DNA of 64,000 bases from Liolophura sinensis (GCF_032854445.1 NC_088300.1:18891608-18955607), one strand, 5' to 3'; positions 46,490 through 58,850 are shown, numbered from the stretch's first letter. The notes: generated by a model not told the origin, from the letters alone. Numbers and translations: made by a program.

Positions 46490-46712
46490 GCAGCCTCTGT
46501 CGTTTAGGGCGGGACTCTCACTGAAAACAGCAAGGTCTTTGACCCGCGTGTTCGAATCACGCTCTTGCTGTTTTGGCGGATTGGTTTTTGTCTGATAGGG
46601 TGGTGGTTTCCTGGGAGACACGTGCTTTTTTATATACTCATAATTCTCACGGGCGTCGTTTGAGGTAAGTGTTACTTAGTGCGAAGTAAAAGCTCAATCA
46701 AATAAATAAATA
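46490..46712 (+). mobile_element. SINE family B, tRNA-derived
   Basis: The head has a good box B, GTGTTCGAATCACGCTCTTG, and a weak box A (CTCTGTCGTTTAGGGCGG). The middle has GGTGGTTTCCTGGGAGACAC. The 3' end is AGTAAAAGCTCAATCAAATAAATAAATAA. The tail matches family A although the head differs. Confidence 0.78.
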
Positions 46713-47296
46713 ATCGACATAATCGAGAAACATGTAATACACGGTTTAATGAGCACTGAACAACAGACGCGCGCAAGCGCACACATGTGGATGCTTGAGA
46801 TCATATGACAGTGACTGGTCAAGGATTGCTTTTGTCCTTATTTAGTGATTCATAACGACGGTCTTCCATTAAGAGATTTCACCATGGCAGTGGAAGTAAA
46901 ACTACTGATTTATAATGTTAGTTCTAAACTCGGAGTTAAGAAGCCATTAAAACGGTGGACTTCTCCTCTTTTCTCTCATTATAATTGATATATTGAGGAA
47001 ACTAGATCCGAAGCCCGCAAGATCAAATTTTAATATCAGCCAAGTGAGCGATACTACATCCTCACCAACACACTTGTATAAGGCACGTCCACATATATCT
47101 GGTTTGTCGACCTAGCCTTTGCTCATAAATCAATGATCAGACCTGCCATTAATCAACAATGGTTTTATTAGACCGTTTGGAAGCCGGCAGACAAACTACG
47201 ATTAAGCTAGATCATGGTCTAATGTGGACGTCTTCTCCACAATTAAATAATCAGGCGTCATATTAACATACAGATGTATACCAATTGTTAACCATG
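46713..47296. other. Unassigned intergenic DNA
   Basis: No recognisable gene or repeat. Confidence 0.5.
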
Positions 47297-47734
47297 CATG
47301 GACGATCCAGGTCAATATCGCACGACCATTTTCCAAAACAACGTTCAACACAAACCACAAAAGAGTTAAGAAGATATTTTAAGTCAGAAATTAAAATCAT
47401 GCAATATTTTTTACCTTGTCCATAATAAAGAATATATGTCTCACTTCTGTGATGGTGTATTGACACCTAAGCGCTGAAACAGACATTCGTGTGGCCATAG
47501 TGGACGTTCCCGGTCAATACAAATGGGCACGCGGCGTATTTTTTAATCCCGTGAAGTGACGCCCGTGTGAAGCAGGGGCCGTTGTTGAGCTCGAGGCGTC
47601 ATGAATGGATTGCGGAGTAACAATGTATCAGTTTCTCTTGTAAGGTCGTATTGTACCGTCGGTCCTACTGCCGGGCGTGTGACAAGTTTTACATTCCAAT
47701 GCCAATTCCTACAACGTTCGACGTAAATCACCAA
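47297..47734. other. Spacer with a repeat shared with 41.5 kb
   Basis: 47297-47405 resembles 41477-41577. A second internal echo, ATGGACGATCCAGGTCAATA (47297) against GTGGACGTTCCCGGTCAATA (47500), suggests an older duplication. No gene supported. Confidence 0.4.
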
Positions 47735-47880
47735 TTATGAAAGATTGTAGCAAGTAAGAAAGTAAAGCCAGATCAGGTACGACAGTATGATGGTTGGCAA
47801 ATGGTCACACATAATCGGTGAAATTCTGCCTCTTGTATTTTTACCTAAGTTAGGATTTTATTCCAACGGTTCAAGAACTA
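47735..47880 (+). repeat. Unnamed dispersed repeat X, copy 4
   Basis: ATGAAAGATTGTAGCAAGTA, AAAGCCAGATCAGGTACGAC, AGTATGATGGTTGGCAAATG, ATAATCGGTGAAATTCTGCC, TCTTGTATTTTTACCTAAG, TTATTCCAACGGTTC. Order and spacing match copies 1-3. Confidence 0.65.
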
Positions 47881-48446
47881 GAGAATAAATGAAGTAAGAC
47901 ATTAGGATGGAACCATGTAAAGAAAAGGAGTCAACTGTCTTCAGTTACGTCAACGGTTTTCAGTAATGTCCAAAGGAATGTTCTAAGCGCGTAAATTTAA
48001 TCACACACTCCACAGATTGTACAATGGCCAAAATAGTTTCCTCTCTCGTAGACTTTACGACAAGAAGGATAGTTTCAATTCTGACATGTAAATCATCCTT
48101 ATTTGGATAGCATTATACTGAAGGGTTCTGCGTATAGCGTGTGCATATCTCGCCTTGTAGCATTAGTTAGACCCTGTGTGTTATGTGACGATCAACGTCA
48201 TAAGTTATTAATGGTAAAACTAGTGTGTCAAGGTTATTCCATAAAACTGGTTCACTCTACATTTCTTAAGTTTTACAATAAATGTAATTCTTTTTTAAGT
48301 ATATATAGAGAGAGCGTCAGAATCTCTGGCACTCTGCTTCATGATTATGTGTGACGTTCTGATTTGTAACTTTTCGTATGCCTAACGTAGCGAGTTTATT
48401 CAACAGGATGGGTAACTAGCCCCAGGCTTTTAGGTCAAATACAATA
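47881..48446. other. Unassigned intergenic DNA
   Basis: No recognisable gene or repeat. Confidence 0.5.
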
Positions 48447-48693
48447 AATATTTATTTATTTGATTGATGTTTTACGCCGTACTCAAGAATATTTCACTTA
48501 TACAACAACGGCCAGCATTAGGGTGGGAGGGAAACCCACGACCATCCACAGGTTGCTGCCAGACCTTCCCACTTACGGCCGGAGAGGAAGCCAGCATGAG
48601 CTGGACTTGAACTCACAGCGACCGCATCGGTGAGAGGCTTCTGGGTCATAACGCTGCGCTAGCGCGCTAACCGACTAAGCCAACAGGGACGCT
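48447..48693 (-). mobile_element. SINE family A, near full length, minus strand
   Basis: The reversed tail (ATTTATTTATTTGATTGATG) leads to the body, then box B complement GGACTTGAACTC and box A complement CCGACTAAGCCA. The CGGGCAGAGCCCGG segment is deleted (GGGTGGGAGGGAAACCCACG). No clear TSD. Confidence 0.92.
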
Positions 48694-51404
48694 GTTACTC
48701 AGATTTCTTTTCTTATATTTACATCTTTCTGCTTCCGGTTTGGCCCAAAAGTAAATCCCGCCATGGACGATGTTTTATGGTGTATAAGCAATATAAGGTG
48801 TATATAAGACGGAATCTCTCTGGCGGAGTAATCAATACGGTTGGGCAAAACATGTCTAGTTGCCCAAGTTGATGCATATTCTGTTGGTTTCGGATACGGC
48901 TTTAGGTTAGGATGCTGTCAGGTACACAATGAGGCTCGGCGCTTTCCCTCACTTGTTCCAGGTTTCCTCCATTTGAGATTGATCTCCGCCTTATTTGAAA
49001 CATTATATATGAGAAACAAATGAATATATAAACTAATATATAATCCTCTAAAGGTTTTACTAAATCTTTCTTGACTATGCTATCATATTGGCTATGTCGA
49101 ATTTTCCTTTATAACTTCCCACATGGTGTTGGTTTATGATAAACTGTTACTAGGTGTGTACTTATCATTGTTTATGAAGTGCAAGACACCCTGATGTGTA
49201 CAAAACGTCCATGTCAAAAACGCAAACACCAAAGAAATCTTGGAATATGACCAGGAAACATAAGTGACAGTCGATGAGAAATAATGGTGGCCAAATTACT
49301 GTCACCCACACATTCTAGACGTTATATACGGTAAGATGTATCAGGCGTAGCCTGGAGATATGCACGAAAGACTTGAAGAGGCAGGTGTCCATGCAAGTGG
49401 ACCAATTTAGTCGGGTCGCCATGGACAACTATCTACCTGTATTACCTCTATTTAGCCCCACTAGTTTGGCGTGGAATCGACCTACGGTAGAAGCCACACT
49501 AGACGTGTCTTGATCTTGTCTGGACATGCCAGCTATTGGCTTCCACTCTTCAGGGTTGTTAGTAAGACGAGACAATACCGGCTGACCTGTCGCGGAGTTA
49601 CAGTGTACCTACTCAAATTACCACTGGCGATTGACTCTCTCTCCTTGCGTATCCTTCCTTTATAATCATTACACACATTTGAAGAAGGTTTGCACAATGC
49701 ATGTATTGTCACCACTGATGCCCAAGGATTTATTTTGAATGTAACACTCAAGCTGCATCAAATTGAGCGCGGATATCGAATGTTCAAAGAAAGCTGTATG
49801 ATAAGATAAATCAGTCGTGACGAGGAATTGTGTTTCACTATCCCTCTGTGTGTATAGAACTATTTTAAATTTTTTTTAGATATTTTTAATTTTTAATATT
49901 AAGGGTTTGAAGCATTCCTTGTACACGGACACGTGCGTGTTTGGGGGTGGAGTAGGGGTGAGCGTGGCTGGCTGGAAGTTGGGCGCGAGTTCTTCAACCT
50001 TTTACGGCTGTATTAACCTGTGAATACTAACATATAGAAGATTGTAAACTCTGCAGGTGATCATTTCTGCAAATGTCGCATGGCATGTTTATATCGTCTT
50101 TTTCATTTGAACCTATTTGTAGAAATCATGTGAACTATATACATGGCTTTCGATACTCCAGATGGTACTACAGTTTCTCTCTTTAACATACATGGACGTC
50201 CATGGAGCAATAAGGAGAAAAATGATTAATAAATCACATATGCAGTTTATTGCATAAGTATGTCTGCCGTGCGGTCAAGATGCTGATGTATATATATTTT
50301 CCAACCCTGCTAGAAGCGTATGAAGAATGAGCAAAATATGTGTTCTGAAGTAGCCTGAGCTGTTAGATAGGATTTCAACCCCCAACGGACCGGTTTAAGG
50401 TAGAGCTACACAACTAATAGATAGATATTATTGTGTCCAAAATAGCAGTGAGTTGCCTTAATGTCAAACAGGTAAACAGATGGATTGATACGACAATCTG
50501 CGAGACAGAATAGCATTCAGTTGAGCTGTCTGATACGTCGTCAGTGGAGAAATACTGTGCATCTTTTCCTCTCTAAGAACGAATGCTTTGAAGCCATACG
50601 ATACCAGAGAACCCCGGATGATCCGCATGGAAGGACACAGAAATGGCGTGATGGCTCTGTTTACATGTGATAAGCCTTTAGATCGTCTGAGGAGATAATG
50701 AACGCTTGGATTTATAGGGCATCCGCTACCAAGATGCTGGATATATACATATAAGAAGATCAGGGAAGGTTCCCAGCTATACACAATAAACCATGAGTTT
50801 ATATAAAGATCATGATATACACTAATACATGCTCCATGTAAAAAGGCAAAAGTGTGCAGTCTCAATGCTTTTAACTCTTGCGTTAGACGTAACATTTTGA
50901 ATGAAAAAAAAAATGACGAGGTCAAAAAAATGACGCAGGTATCCTGTAATGCTGCTGGGTATATATGGGGCTGGGTTGGTTGGGTCATTGCATTTAGCAC
51001 CGATGAGCAACCTGTTGTAGACATCACAAATGAGCGGTTAAATAAAGCAGTATTTGGTACCCAATTGCAGACTCAGGAAAGGGTCTTTAGAACAAAGACT
51101 GCTGGATAAAAACGTAAAACCGTCACTGAATGAAGTACCAATTCTTGAATTGCGAAAAGGGTTACTGTTTCAGTCTTGCACGGCGCCCAGTTGTAAAGAT
51201 ATCAGAGGGAAGAAAACTTTAGTCAGGAGCCGCCGAACCACTTCTAATGTTGGTTAGTTGCCGTTTTGTTACTTTTAAGGTTTGCTCTCTAACGGCAGGT
51301 ATGTTTGGTCGTTACAAAGATGGACTATCGAGTCAGTTGATTAAGTCGTTGGTCCTTCGTTGGTCAATGCTTTGGCATTTTAGGATGAATTCACTTACTA
51401 TTTA
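48694..51404. other. Unassigned intergenic DNA
   Basis: 2.7 kb without a supported exon. The 187-codon minus frame at 50464-51027 has no family resemblance and overlaps other frames on both strands, so it is treated as chance. Confidence 0.45.
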
Positions 51405-51465
51405 AATTCGGTTTATTTAACAGCGTATTCAAGAATATTTTGATCTATGCGAAAGCAGCCAGGTC
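51405..51465 (-). mobile_element. SINE family A relic, minus strand
   Basis: GGTTTATTTAACAGCGTATTC then AAGAATATTTTGATCTATGC resembles the reversed 3' end of family A (tail, ACGGCGTA.., ATATTTCACTTATAC). Weak. Confidence 0.4.
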
Positions 51466-51470
51466 TATTG

Positions 51471-51585
51471 ATGGATGAAACATGTAAGGGCTAGCCCAGA
51501 TCCAGTTAGCTGAGATGCACAACACATGTGTATCGGTGGAGGAAACATGTAAGGACTAGCCCAGATCCCGTTAGGTGAGTATTAA
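51471..51585. repeat. Two-copy ~68 bp tandem repeat
   Basis: GAAACATGTAAGGGCTAGCC, CAGATCCAGTTAGCTGAG is repeated as GAAACATGTAAGGACTAGCC, CAGATCCCGTTAGGTGAG. Confidence 0.8.
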
Positions 51586-52611
51586 CAAAGAAAACCAGTC
51601 AGGCGTCCGTTTTACAAAGAGGGTGTAACGCCAAGGAAATCGTAATTATCATGGCGTCGATGTATCTAGAACCTACAGTATGTGCCTCCATGGCATTTTG
51701 TTTCACGTTCGTAATATCCTCTATGTAAAATGGACACCAGAGATCAGAGAATTCCGCTCACTCCCGTCAGTTATCAACAGAACCTGCGAGAGCTGGATAA
51801 GAACATGCCAGATTTTGATGTCCGTAATACAAAATAGTCACTGATTTTTAATGGTGGGTTGTTGCTTTGTGACAGGAAATAATTTCGTCCAGCTGCCAGT
51901 GAGACTTTTCATTTTCCATTTTTTACTCATATTCAGATGACCCATCGATGCTTTGCACAATAAAGCCCATACCGTTATGTTGCCATACTTCAGTGATAAT
52001 TAATTTATTAATGCGAGTTCAAGCCAATAACTATTCCGAAAATTAACATTGTCACAGAATTCGTAATCCATCCAAGTTATTGTTGTGGAAAAATTACATT
52101 ACACTGTTTGATAACCGACCACGAGAAAACCCTTATACCACATTAATAAGTCGATTGTTCCACTAGCTATAACCATTATGTGCATCGAGTACTTAGCTGC
52201 AATGTCTGATGGTACATAAACGTCCGTGCAGTGTTGTAACAAACGGATTTCGCAGTTCATGTTCTGTGACACATCCCTGCGAATCTATACTCACTTGCAA
52301 ATTAAATCATAAAACTACACCGGCTACTTTTCTCCTATCAGGTAAATAAATCACAAATAACGAGGCAACAGGTGTTTGGAAAGCATTTGAAGCTAATGGC
52401 ATTTGCTTCAAAGCCAAAATTTGTGTATGGTATTAGTTTGTAAATGTATTTCAAAATAGATTATTGATAATATATTGGAGCTTGTTATAGGCACAAGACA
52501 CAGGTCTTTGTATTGCTTTATATGAGCCATCTATGATAAACATCGGACATTGTCATACACCAGTTCCCTTCACAAAATGATAAACAAAAATATTCAGAAA
52601 AGTGGGTTCCT
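51586..52611. other. Unassigned intergenic DNA
   Basis: No recognisable gene or repeat. Confidence 0.5.
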
Positions 52612-52832
52612 TTTTGATGATTTTATTGCGCTCTGACTGTTTTACCGCGATTCAGTCTTCGTTGATTTTATTGCGCTGTGCTATTGGTGTACCGCGATTA
52701 AGTTTGTGGTGGTCCGCGATTTAGTCTGCGTTGATCTTATTGCCCTTTGATATAGGTAACTCGCGATTCAGTTTGTGATGATTTTTTTTGGCGCTTTGAG
52801 ATAGGTGTTCCTCGATTCAGTTTGATGGAGCT
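52612..52832. repeat. Degenerate tandem array with TTGATTTTATTGCGCT core
   Basis: Four to five diverged units of about 55-60 bp: GATGATTTTATTGCGCTCTG, CCGCGATTCAGTCTTCGTTG, ATTTTATTGCGCTGTGCTAT, CTCGCGATTCAGTTTGTGAT. They share the phrase (C/T)GCGATT(C/A)AGT(C/T)T. Confidence 0.8.
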
Positions 52833-54271
52833 ACTATACTGTTAGTGAAAATGTCGAGGCTATAAAAAATCTTAACAGCGGTGCTGTTGGGTTCAAGGGA
52901 TGTAAGTCGTAGCTGTATGTTAAACATTCATGATTTCTAGAAGGTTTATTATGATGCTCCAACGGCAATGAGAGATGGCTCTCGAAACTCCGCTACAAAC
53001 TGTGAAGTTAATCATAATCCGCGGTCATATTTTTGTTGTTTTTATTTCTGGCTGAATTCCACAGACAATATGAGTGTAGATTAAAAGAGGAAAAAGTATA
53101 TATTAGTAATGTTCTGATATCCATGTATCAGGTGTAGAACAGAGTATTCTGTCAGTTAGTACCTCGATCAGAGAATGCCGTATCAAATCTGAAATGCGAA
53201 CCGTAGGCAAAACTGGAATGCTACTATATTCCAGTTTTTTGCATACAAGAACACAACTCCAAAATACATATATATTACATGCGTTCGAATTCGATTGCTG
53301 AGAACATTGTATAGTCGTTATCCTCTTGTCGGGATCGGCATTTACCCAAATGGCAACAAAGCAGACTGACTGTGCTTTGTTCCCTCAAACTAGATTATCT
53401 ATAGGCTGTTATATCAAAGGTATTTGGAGTAAACTAGGATACGGTGGTCGTGGTTTTAGAATCAGATTCTTGGGTTAAATCAAGCGTTAATGTCGAGCGT
53501 TGTGAGGTGCCTTAAAGACACAAACTTGGGATCATGATCAGGTCTCAACATAAGAATAGGCCAAGAACTGGCCAATCAGGAGTCTACCGTTAAATAATCC
53601 AAATGAGATGGAAGCGACCTTAAATATGGTGATAATAGGTATAAGCTATAATAAGGAAACAAATAAGCCAACAGTAGTGTCAAATGCGAGCGAAGTGGAC
53701 AATGTACTGCTTATTTACAATTACTGAACGAAATAAATGCCTCGTTGTTAATGTTTATAACAAAAGATTACTGATTCTAACTTTTCGTCTTGACATTAAA
53801 ACTCTAGAATCACACATGGCAGCACTGTTGCCTATACGATTTATCTCGTAGTTGGCATTTAAGGATTTTTAATATGCGTGCTTTTATAAAAGAGAAGAAT
53901 CACTTTGGAATGTTCCGTCTTTTCCGTTATGATGGCAGATAATTTATAACTGTTCACTTATATGATATGACCTAGTGTATCGTGCATGGATCGGGGAAAC
54001 CATCAACCTTTGACAATGTTAGGGAATTATTTTTCACGTGAGACATGCAGATTGCTTCAAGGCGAGCGGCCCTCACCGAACTACATGTCAGACTACACAA
54101 TACTGTCGATTGCTTTTTGCGATCCAAGCCCCGAGAACAATGAAAGCAGGAGAGTTAACGAGACTTACGGACGTGTCAAAAGGTTACTGACGGCACACAG
54201 CTCATGCAAGGGAGACATGTAGACCTAGCCACTGGGATACATTACCATGATGAGTTATTTCATTTGACTGC
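52833..54271. other. Unassigned intergenic DNA
   Basis: No supported gene. A strong short hairpin lies at 53209-53242. Confidence 0.45.
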
Positions 54272-54416
54272 AAAATTTTACGCCGTTCTCAAGAATATTT
54301 CGTTTATATTCGAAGTCGGCCAAAATTATGGGCTGAGCCAGAGGGAAATCCACGACCATCAGCAGGTTGCTGACAGACCTTCCCATGTACAACTGGAGAG
54401 GAGCCAGCAGGAGTTG
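54272..54416 (-). mobile_element. SINE family A, diverged, minus strand
   Basis: TTACGCCGTTCTCAAGAATA, TTTCGTTTATATTCGAAGTC, AATCCACGACCATCAGCAGG, TTGCTGACAGACCTTCCCAT. Both the head and the AAAT tail are missing. Confidence 0.75.
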
Positions 54417-54547
54417 TTCATCTTTGGGTCATTCTGTACTTTGATGGGAGTCTTCCCTCGACAAATTAATCTGTTAAATTTAAAAGAAATCGGTTGTCTG
54501 AGTGATACTAGAATGTATTCTGTTACTATAACACAATACTGATCAAA

Positions 54548-54845
54548 CCCGGGTCGGGTCATACCAAAGGCTTTAAAAATTATACTTGTTGCTGCCTCGC
54601 TTGGCGCTCAGCAGTGAGGGGTTAGAGCAAGGAAACAGGACTCGTTTGCCCGGTGTCAGTATAATGTGACAGGGTGGGGTGTCATGTCCGGTGTCTTCGG
54701 CATGATACTTCAGTGGTGGCAGCATTTTGGCGGCATAGACTCGCCCTTCCACAAGAAGACACGTTATATGTACACACACCTTATGACTCTTCGTCGCCAT
54801 ATGACTGAAAAATTGCTAAGTACGACGTAAAACCTCAAGAATTCA
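54548..54845 (+). mobile_element. SINE family C, 5'-truncated
   Basis: Starts at box B-like CCCGGGTCGGGTCATACC, continues CTTGTTGCTGCCTCGCTTGG, CGCTCAGCAGTGAGGGGTTA, GTGACAGGGTGGGGTGTCAT, and ends CTGAAAAATTGCTAAGTACG then ACGTAAAACC and a CATTCATTCC tail. Shared with 62106-62352 and, in its first part, 56232-56570. Confidence 0.82.
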
Positions 54846-55605
54846 TTCATTCCACCAAATGGTTGCAATATTCTGGCACACAACCCATTCCCACAGCTTT
54901 GGAATTTATATTTCCTATTTCAGTAAGGCATTACATTTCCGATAAAATAAAGCCTTTAAAAAGTGTAATTATTTAGATAACATGTAATCATTTAGATAAG
55001 TCGAAAAAACAGTTACCCCTTCTCACCCCTCCTCCCCTTACTCTGAGAAGGGAGTGAAATAAAACAGCTTTCCAATATTGACTGCACAACGGTGACTCTG
55101 AACCGGGTTATACGCCTGAGCGACCTTTATAAGTGGACACGTCAGTATGTTCCGAACATGGCGCACAAGGGCGCTCATCGATTCCTGTATTGACCACTTT
55201 CTACTCAAATGGTCACACAATAACAATTTAACCTACTCAGGACAACGAGACTTTGGAAATAATCATGAATAGGCAATGGATAATGCATAATAAATGAAGA
55301 GTCAGAATGAAATCCTGACAACAACAAGAGAACAATTAGCACTAGAATTTGGTCAAAAGAGTTTTTTTTTGTTGAATTTATTCCCAATAGTTGAAATTGT
55401 GAAATCTTTGTCTTAACTTCACAGTGGCCAGGCGTAAATGGCTAGAATCGTTAAAATAAGATGTTCACTTAAGTTCATAAAACCAGCCATGCGAATTCTT
55501 GTTCTCAAACCCCTAATAGAGATGTTTAGGGTCGATCTCGTGTTTATGTGCATTTTTGATATCAGGCTGATGCAATGGCTTTGCAGCTGGCGTTGATCTC
55601 GGATT
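54846..55605. other. Unassigned intergenic DNA
   Basis: No recognisable gene or repeat. Confidence 0.5.
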
Positions 55606-55815
55606 TGATTTGATTGATTAACTGGTATTTAATGCCACGTTCAGCATCAGAGATTCATGAGTAAAACCTTCCACCTTTGTCAAGTGTTGCAGGCGAATTT
55701 TCTTTGCGACACAAAAAGAGCCTAAGTGTTGAAGTAGGTGTAAAGTTGCAAGTAGCTGATCTAATAGTTGGGGCCAAGACAGCCAATGTCCCACCACCCC
55801 TTCTGGTGACAAGGT
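55606..55815 (-). mobile_element. Probable SINE (family E), minus strand
   Basis: On the minus strand: GACAAAGGTGGAAGGTTTTA, CTCATGAATCTCTGATGCTG, AACGTGGCATTAAATACCAG, then TTAATCAATCAAATC. The layout (GGTTTACTC-like, CTGAACGTGGC(G)TTAAATACC, AATCAAAT) follows the tails of the other SINEs but is only seen once. Confidence 0.45.
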
Positions 55816-56231
55816 TACGTTTCACTCCATTTTCGGTGAAAGGTCTAATTCCTTCGTCACGGATAAGGTTATGTTAGGGAGTTACTTGATCAAGTTACCA
55901 TATGAGGCATTTTCAGTTCCAAACTGATTCTGTCAAACCGATAGATGTGATGCTTTTTGTAAAGCTGTAATCCTTATCAGATTTCACAAAGTGTGCCAAT
56001 GGGGTTTAGGTATTTATGTTTCGGCAGCGGGTAACGGTTTCTGTGATCGATTTTTGACATATCAGGCTATCATTACCTCGACAATAGTTTTTTTCACTGA
56101 TAAATTTAATTTTTCATGTCTCACCCTGTCCAAAACCGAAATTTTACGAGCACAGGCGAAATCAAGTAACGATTTAAACGCGTTTGATATTTTTTTAGTG
56201 ATAAATTTATTTTTTATCATTTCTCTCTCTC
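55816..56231. other. Unassigned intergenic DNA
   Basis: No recognisable gene or repeat. Confidence 0.5.
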
Positions 56232-56570
56232 ACCGTCCCGATAGCTCAGTTGTAGATCATCCGCTTCGGGGGAGGGGGGGAGGGGCAGTAGATCCTGGGT
56301 CAATCCTGGGTCGAGTCACACCGAAGACCTTAAAAGAGTAAGTTGTAACTTCCTCGCTTGGCGTTCAGCATTAAAGGATAATGAAACGACTTGTTGACCG
56401 GAATCATTATAATGGCTCGAGTGGGCCGGCTTACTTGCCCTCGATAAGTCGTCTCAATGAAGCAACACTAGCTAAAAGAGCGGTGGAAATCCGTCCTGCG
56501 GCAAGGAGGCACTTTACATGCACTCTAAGGACTCATTCCCCAAGCACTCACTCATTCACTCACTCCGATC
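56232..56570 (+). mobile_element. SINE family C, near full length with tRNA head
   Basis: The head has box A TAGCTCAGTTGTAGATCATC (from 56242) and box B CCTGGGTCGAGTCACACC (about 56306-56323), with a G-rich insertion between them (GGGGGAGGGGGGGAGGGG). The body has GTAACTTCCTCGCTTGGCGT, CAGCATTAAAGG. The end is CACTCACTCATTCACTCACT. The CACT-type tail distinguishes family C from A, B and D. The middle differs from the other two C copies, suggesting a subfamily. Confidence 0.82.
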
Positions 56571-56910
56571 CAGGTGATGGTAATTTGGATCCGCTGCCAT
56601 GGCTTTATCTCACGAGATTTTTGTTGGCAAACTGGTGTAATTCAGTGTTTTTATGTCTGTCCTCTACAATTTCCTGCACCAGTGTTCCGTGTCCGTGGCC
56701 ATCTAAATGAAATAATTAGGACTACGGCGTTAACCTGAATGGGGATAAGTTAGAATAATCAACTCCGCTCCCCAAAATGCATGTTTCTGCAATAAAATCA
56801 TTGAAGGAGGGCCCCATTCCACAGGTGATTCTAGAATTAGCTGACTGTCAGTACCATAGCAACACACATATTTATATAGCCAACCTGTATACGGAAATTA
56901 CAATCAATAT
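56571..56910. other. Unassigned spacer
   Basis: No recognisable gene or repeat. Confidence 0.5.
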
Positions 56911-57146
56911 GGGGCCTCCGTGGCCTGGTAGTTTGCGTGCCAGCGAGGCGCAATGACACAGGAGCATCTCACCCATGCGGTCGCTGTAAGTTTAAGTTCA
57001 GCTCAAGGCCTTTAAGCAACCTGCGCATGGTTGTGGTTCCCCCGGGCTCTGTTCGGTTTCCTCCCATCATAATGCTGTCGTATACCGCCGTCATATAAGT
57101 GAAATATTCTTGAGCACGGCGTAAAACACCAACCAATTAAATAAAC
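56911..57146 (+). mobile_element. SINE family A, diverged full-length copy
   Basis: The head GGGGCCTCCGTGGCCTGGTA has a damaged box A; box B region AGTTTAAGTTCAGCTC. The GGCTTCCTCTCCGGCC segment is missing. The GGCCGCCGTCG motif is disrupted by an inserted CGTATAC. The end is GTAAAACACCAACCAATTAA. Confidence 0.88.
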
Positions 57147-58128
57147 TAAATACAGTTAATATAGCCCACACTCGCTTTTTGGGACAGGTCATTGGGAGTC
57201 CTTATGGCGGACTTATGAAGTCACACAGTCGCAAACATGCTGACTGCATGAGTTGGAAGTCATACTTGCTAGTTTCCATCATAGGTCTATAGGTGTATAA
57301 CGCACCTATCCAAATGCACATAATTGGTAATGTCACACCCATAATATGATCAAAATGTTGACAAACAACCTCATCTCGCTGATTGATGTACTTCGAAGGT
57401 ACTTCGAATCCGGGTCAGCTAGACCTAATATAAAGCCATTATCCGTTTTCACACATTTCAAAAAGAGCCGGGTGAGATCGGCGCCACATGTAATGGCCCA
57501 GCCATGGTAAGGTGTGGTCCGGTGAATAGAGCTGACATTACGGATATTGGCAAACACATTCACTATGATGGACATGTACGTCAACCTGGCTGGAATGACC
57601 CGACCCCCTTTCTCACTCTGCTTTTCCCCACGCCCACGGTTGGTTGATAAAGGGCATGGGCGACCATCGATAAATCAACAAACATGGTACGATATTAACA
57701 CTGACGGCATGAGAGGATATCAGTAAACATCATTCTACTTGTCAAGATACAGTATTTTTCATGAATTACACATTGATTTCCTCGCTCTTTCTTACCTCTT
57801 ATTTCTCTGTGGGCATATTCTTGCTTCTTTGCATATATTTTAGGGTATATAGCAAACCATTGCGTTCAGGACATCAAATAGAATTACCGACCGACAGAAA
57901 ATCTCCATAAGCTACGGTAGTTTGTTCATACATAACAATTTTCCAGTATAGACTTTCTGGAATGGTTATCTTGTCATCAGTTCAGGCGTGCAGTGCTGTT
58001 AATCAAGCGTGACGTTAACTTGCGTGGTCACATGGTATTAATGGTTTAATTTTCTGGCAGTACGCGACAACACAGCTTGATGAGCTAGGTTTGTCACATA
58101 CATGTACAAGTTTTATGCATACGGCTAA
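57147..58128. other. Unassigned intergenic DNA
   Basis: No recognisable gene or repeat. Confidence 0.5.
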
Positions 58129-58850
58129 AAATTAATATTATCAGACATTATGCCACAGCGTCGTCTTTAGGTTAACATTACCGGACATTATAGATGACCT
58201 GTTGTCAGCTATAGGTTAATATTACCGGACATTATGCCGTGTTATGATCAGCTGTGGGTTAATATTACCAGACATTATATATGACCCATTGTCAGCTATA
58301 GGTGAATAAAAGCGGACTTTATGCTCCAGGGTGAGGTGTAGGGTAATATTACCGGACATGGTGCCACACAGCCAGCTTCAGGTTAATATTACCGGGCATT
58401 GTGCCTCATGATCAGCTTTAAATTAATATTTCCGGACATAATGCTTGATATGGTAAGCTTTAGGTTAATTTTACCGGATATTATTGCACGTGGTCAATAT
58501 TAGGTTAATATTATCCGAGATTATGGCTCATGGTCAGTTTTATGCCAACATTTCCTGACATTATGCCACACAGCCAGCTTTAGGTTAGTATTACCAGACA
58601 TCATGTCCAACGGTCAGCTTTAGGTTAATATTACCGGGCATTTTGCCCCATGGTCGGCATTAGGTTAATATTGCCATACATTGAGCCACATGGTCAGCCT
58701 TTTGTTAATATTACCGGACATTATGCTACATGCAAGCTCGGCATCAGGTTAATATTACTGGATACATTACCACGTTAGGGATGAGGTAATACCGGATCTT
58801 TCACCAAATGGCAAGGTTTATGTTAATATCGGAAATCATTACAGATTGTG
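58129..58850. repeat. Degenerate 40 bp tandem array, about 18 units
   Basis: Typical unit: AGGTTAATATTACCGGACAT then TATGCCACATGGTCAGCTTT. TTAATATTACCGG recurs every ~40-45 bases from about 58150 to 58820. Units vary by substitutions and small indels, so it is an old array. Unrelated in sequence to the 40 bp array at 28.3-30.06 kb. Confidence 0.92.

Noticed and set aside
50464-51027. 187-codon open frame on the minus strand
   Set aside because: No family resemblance; it overlaps four other open frames, so chance is more likely.
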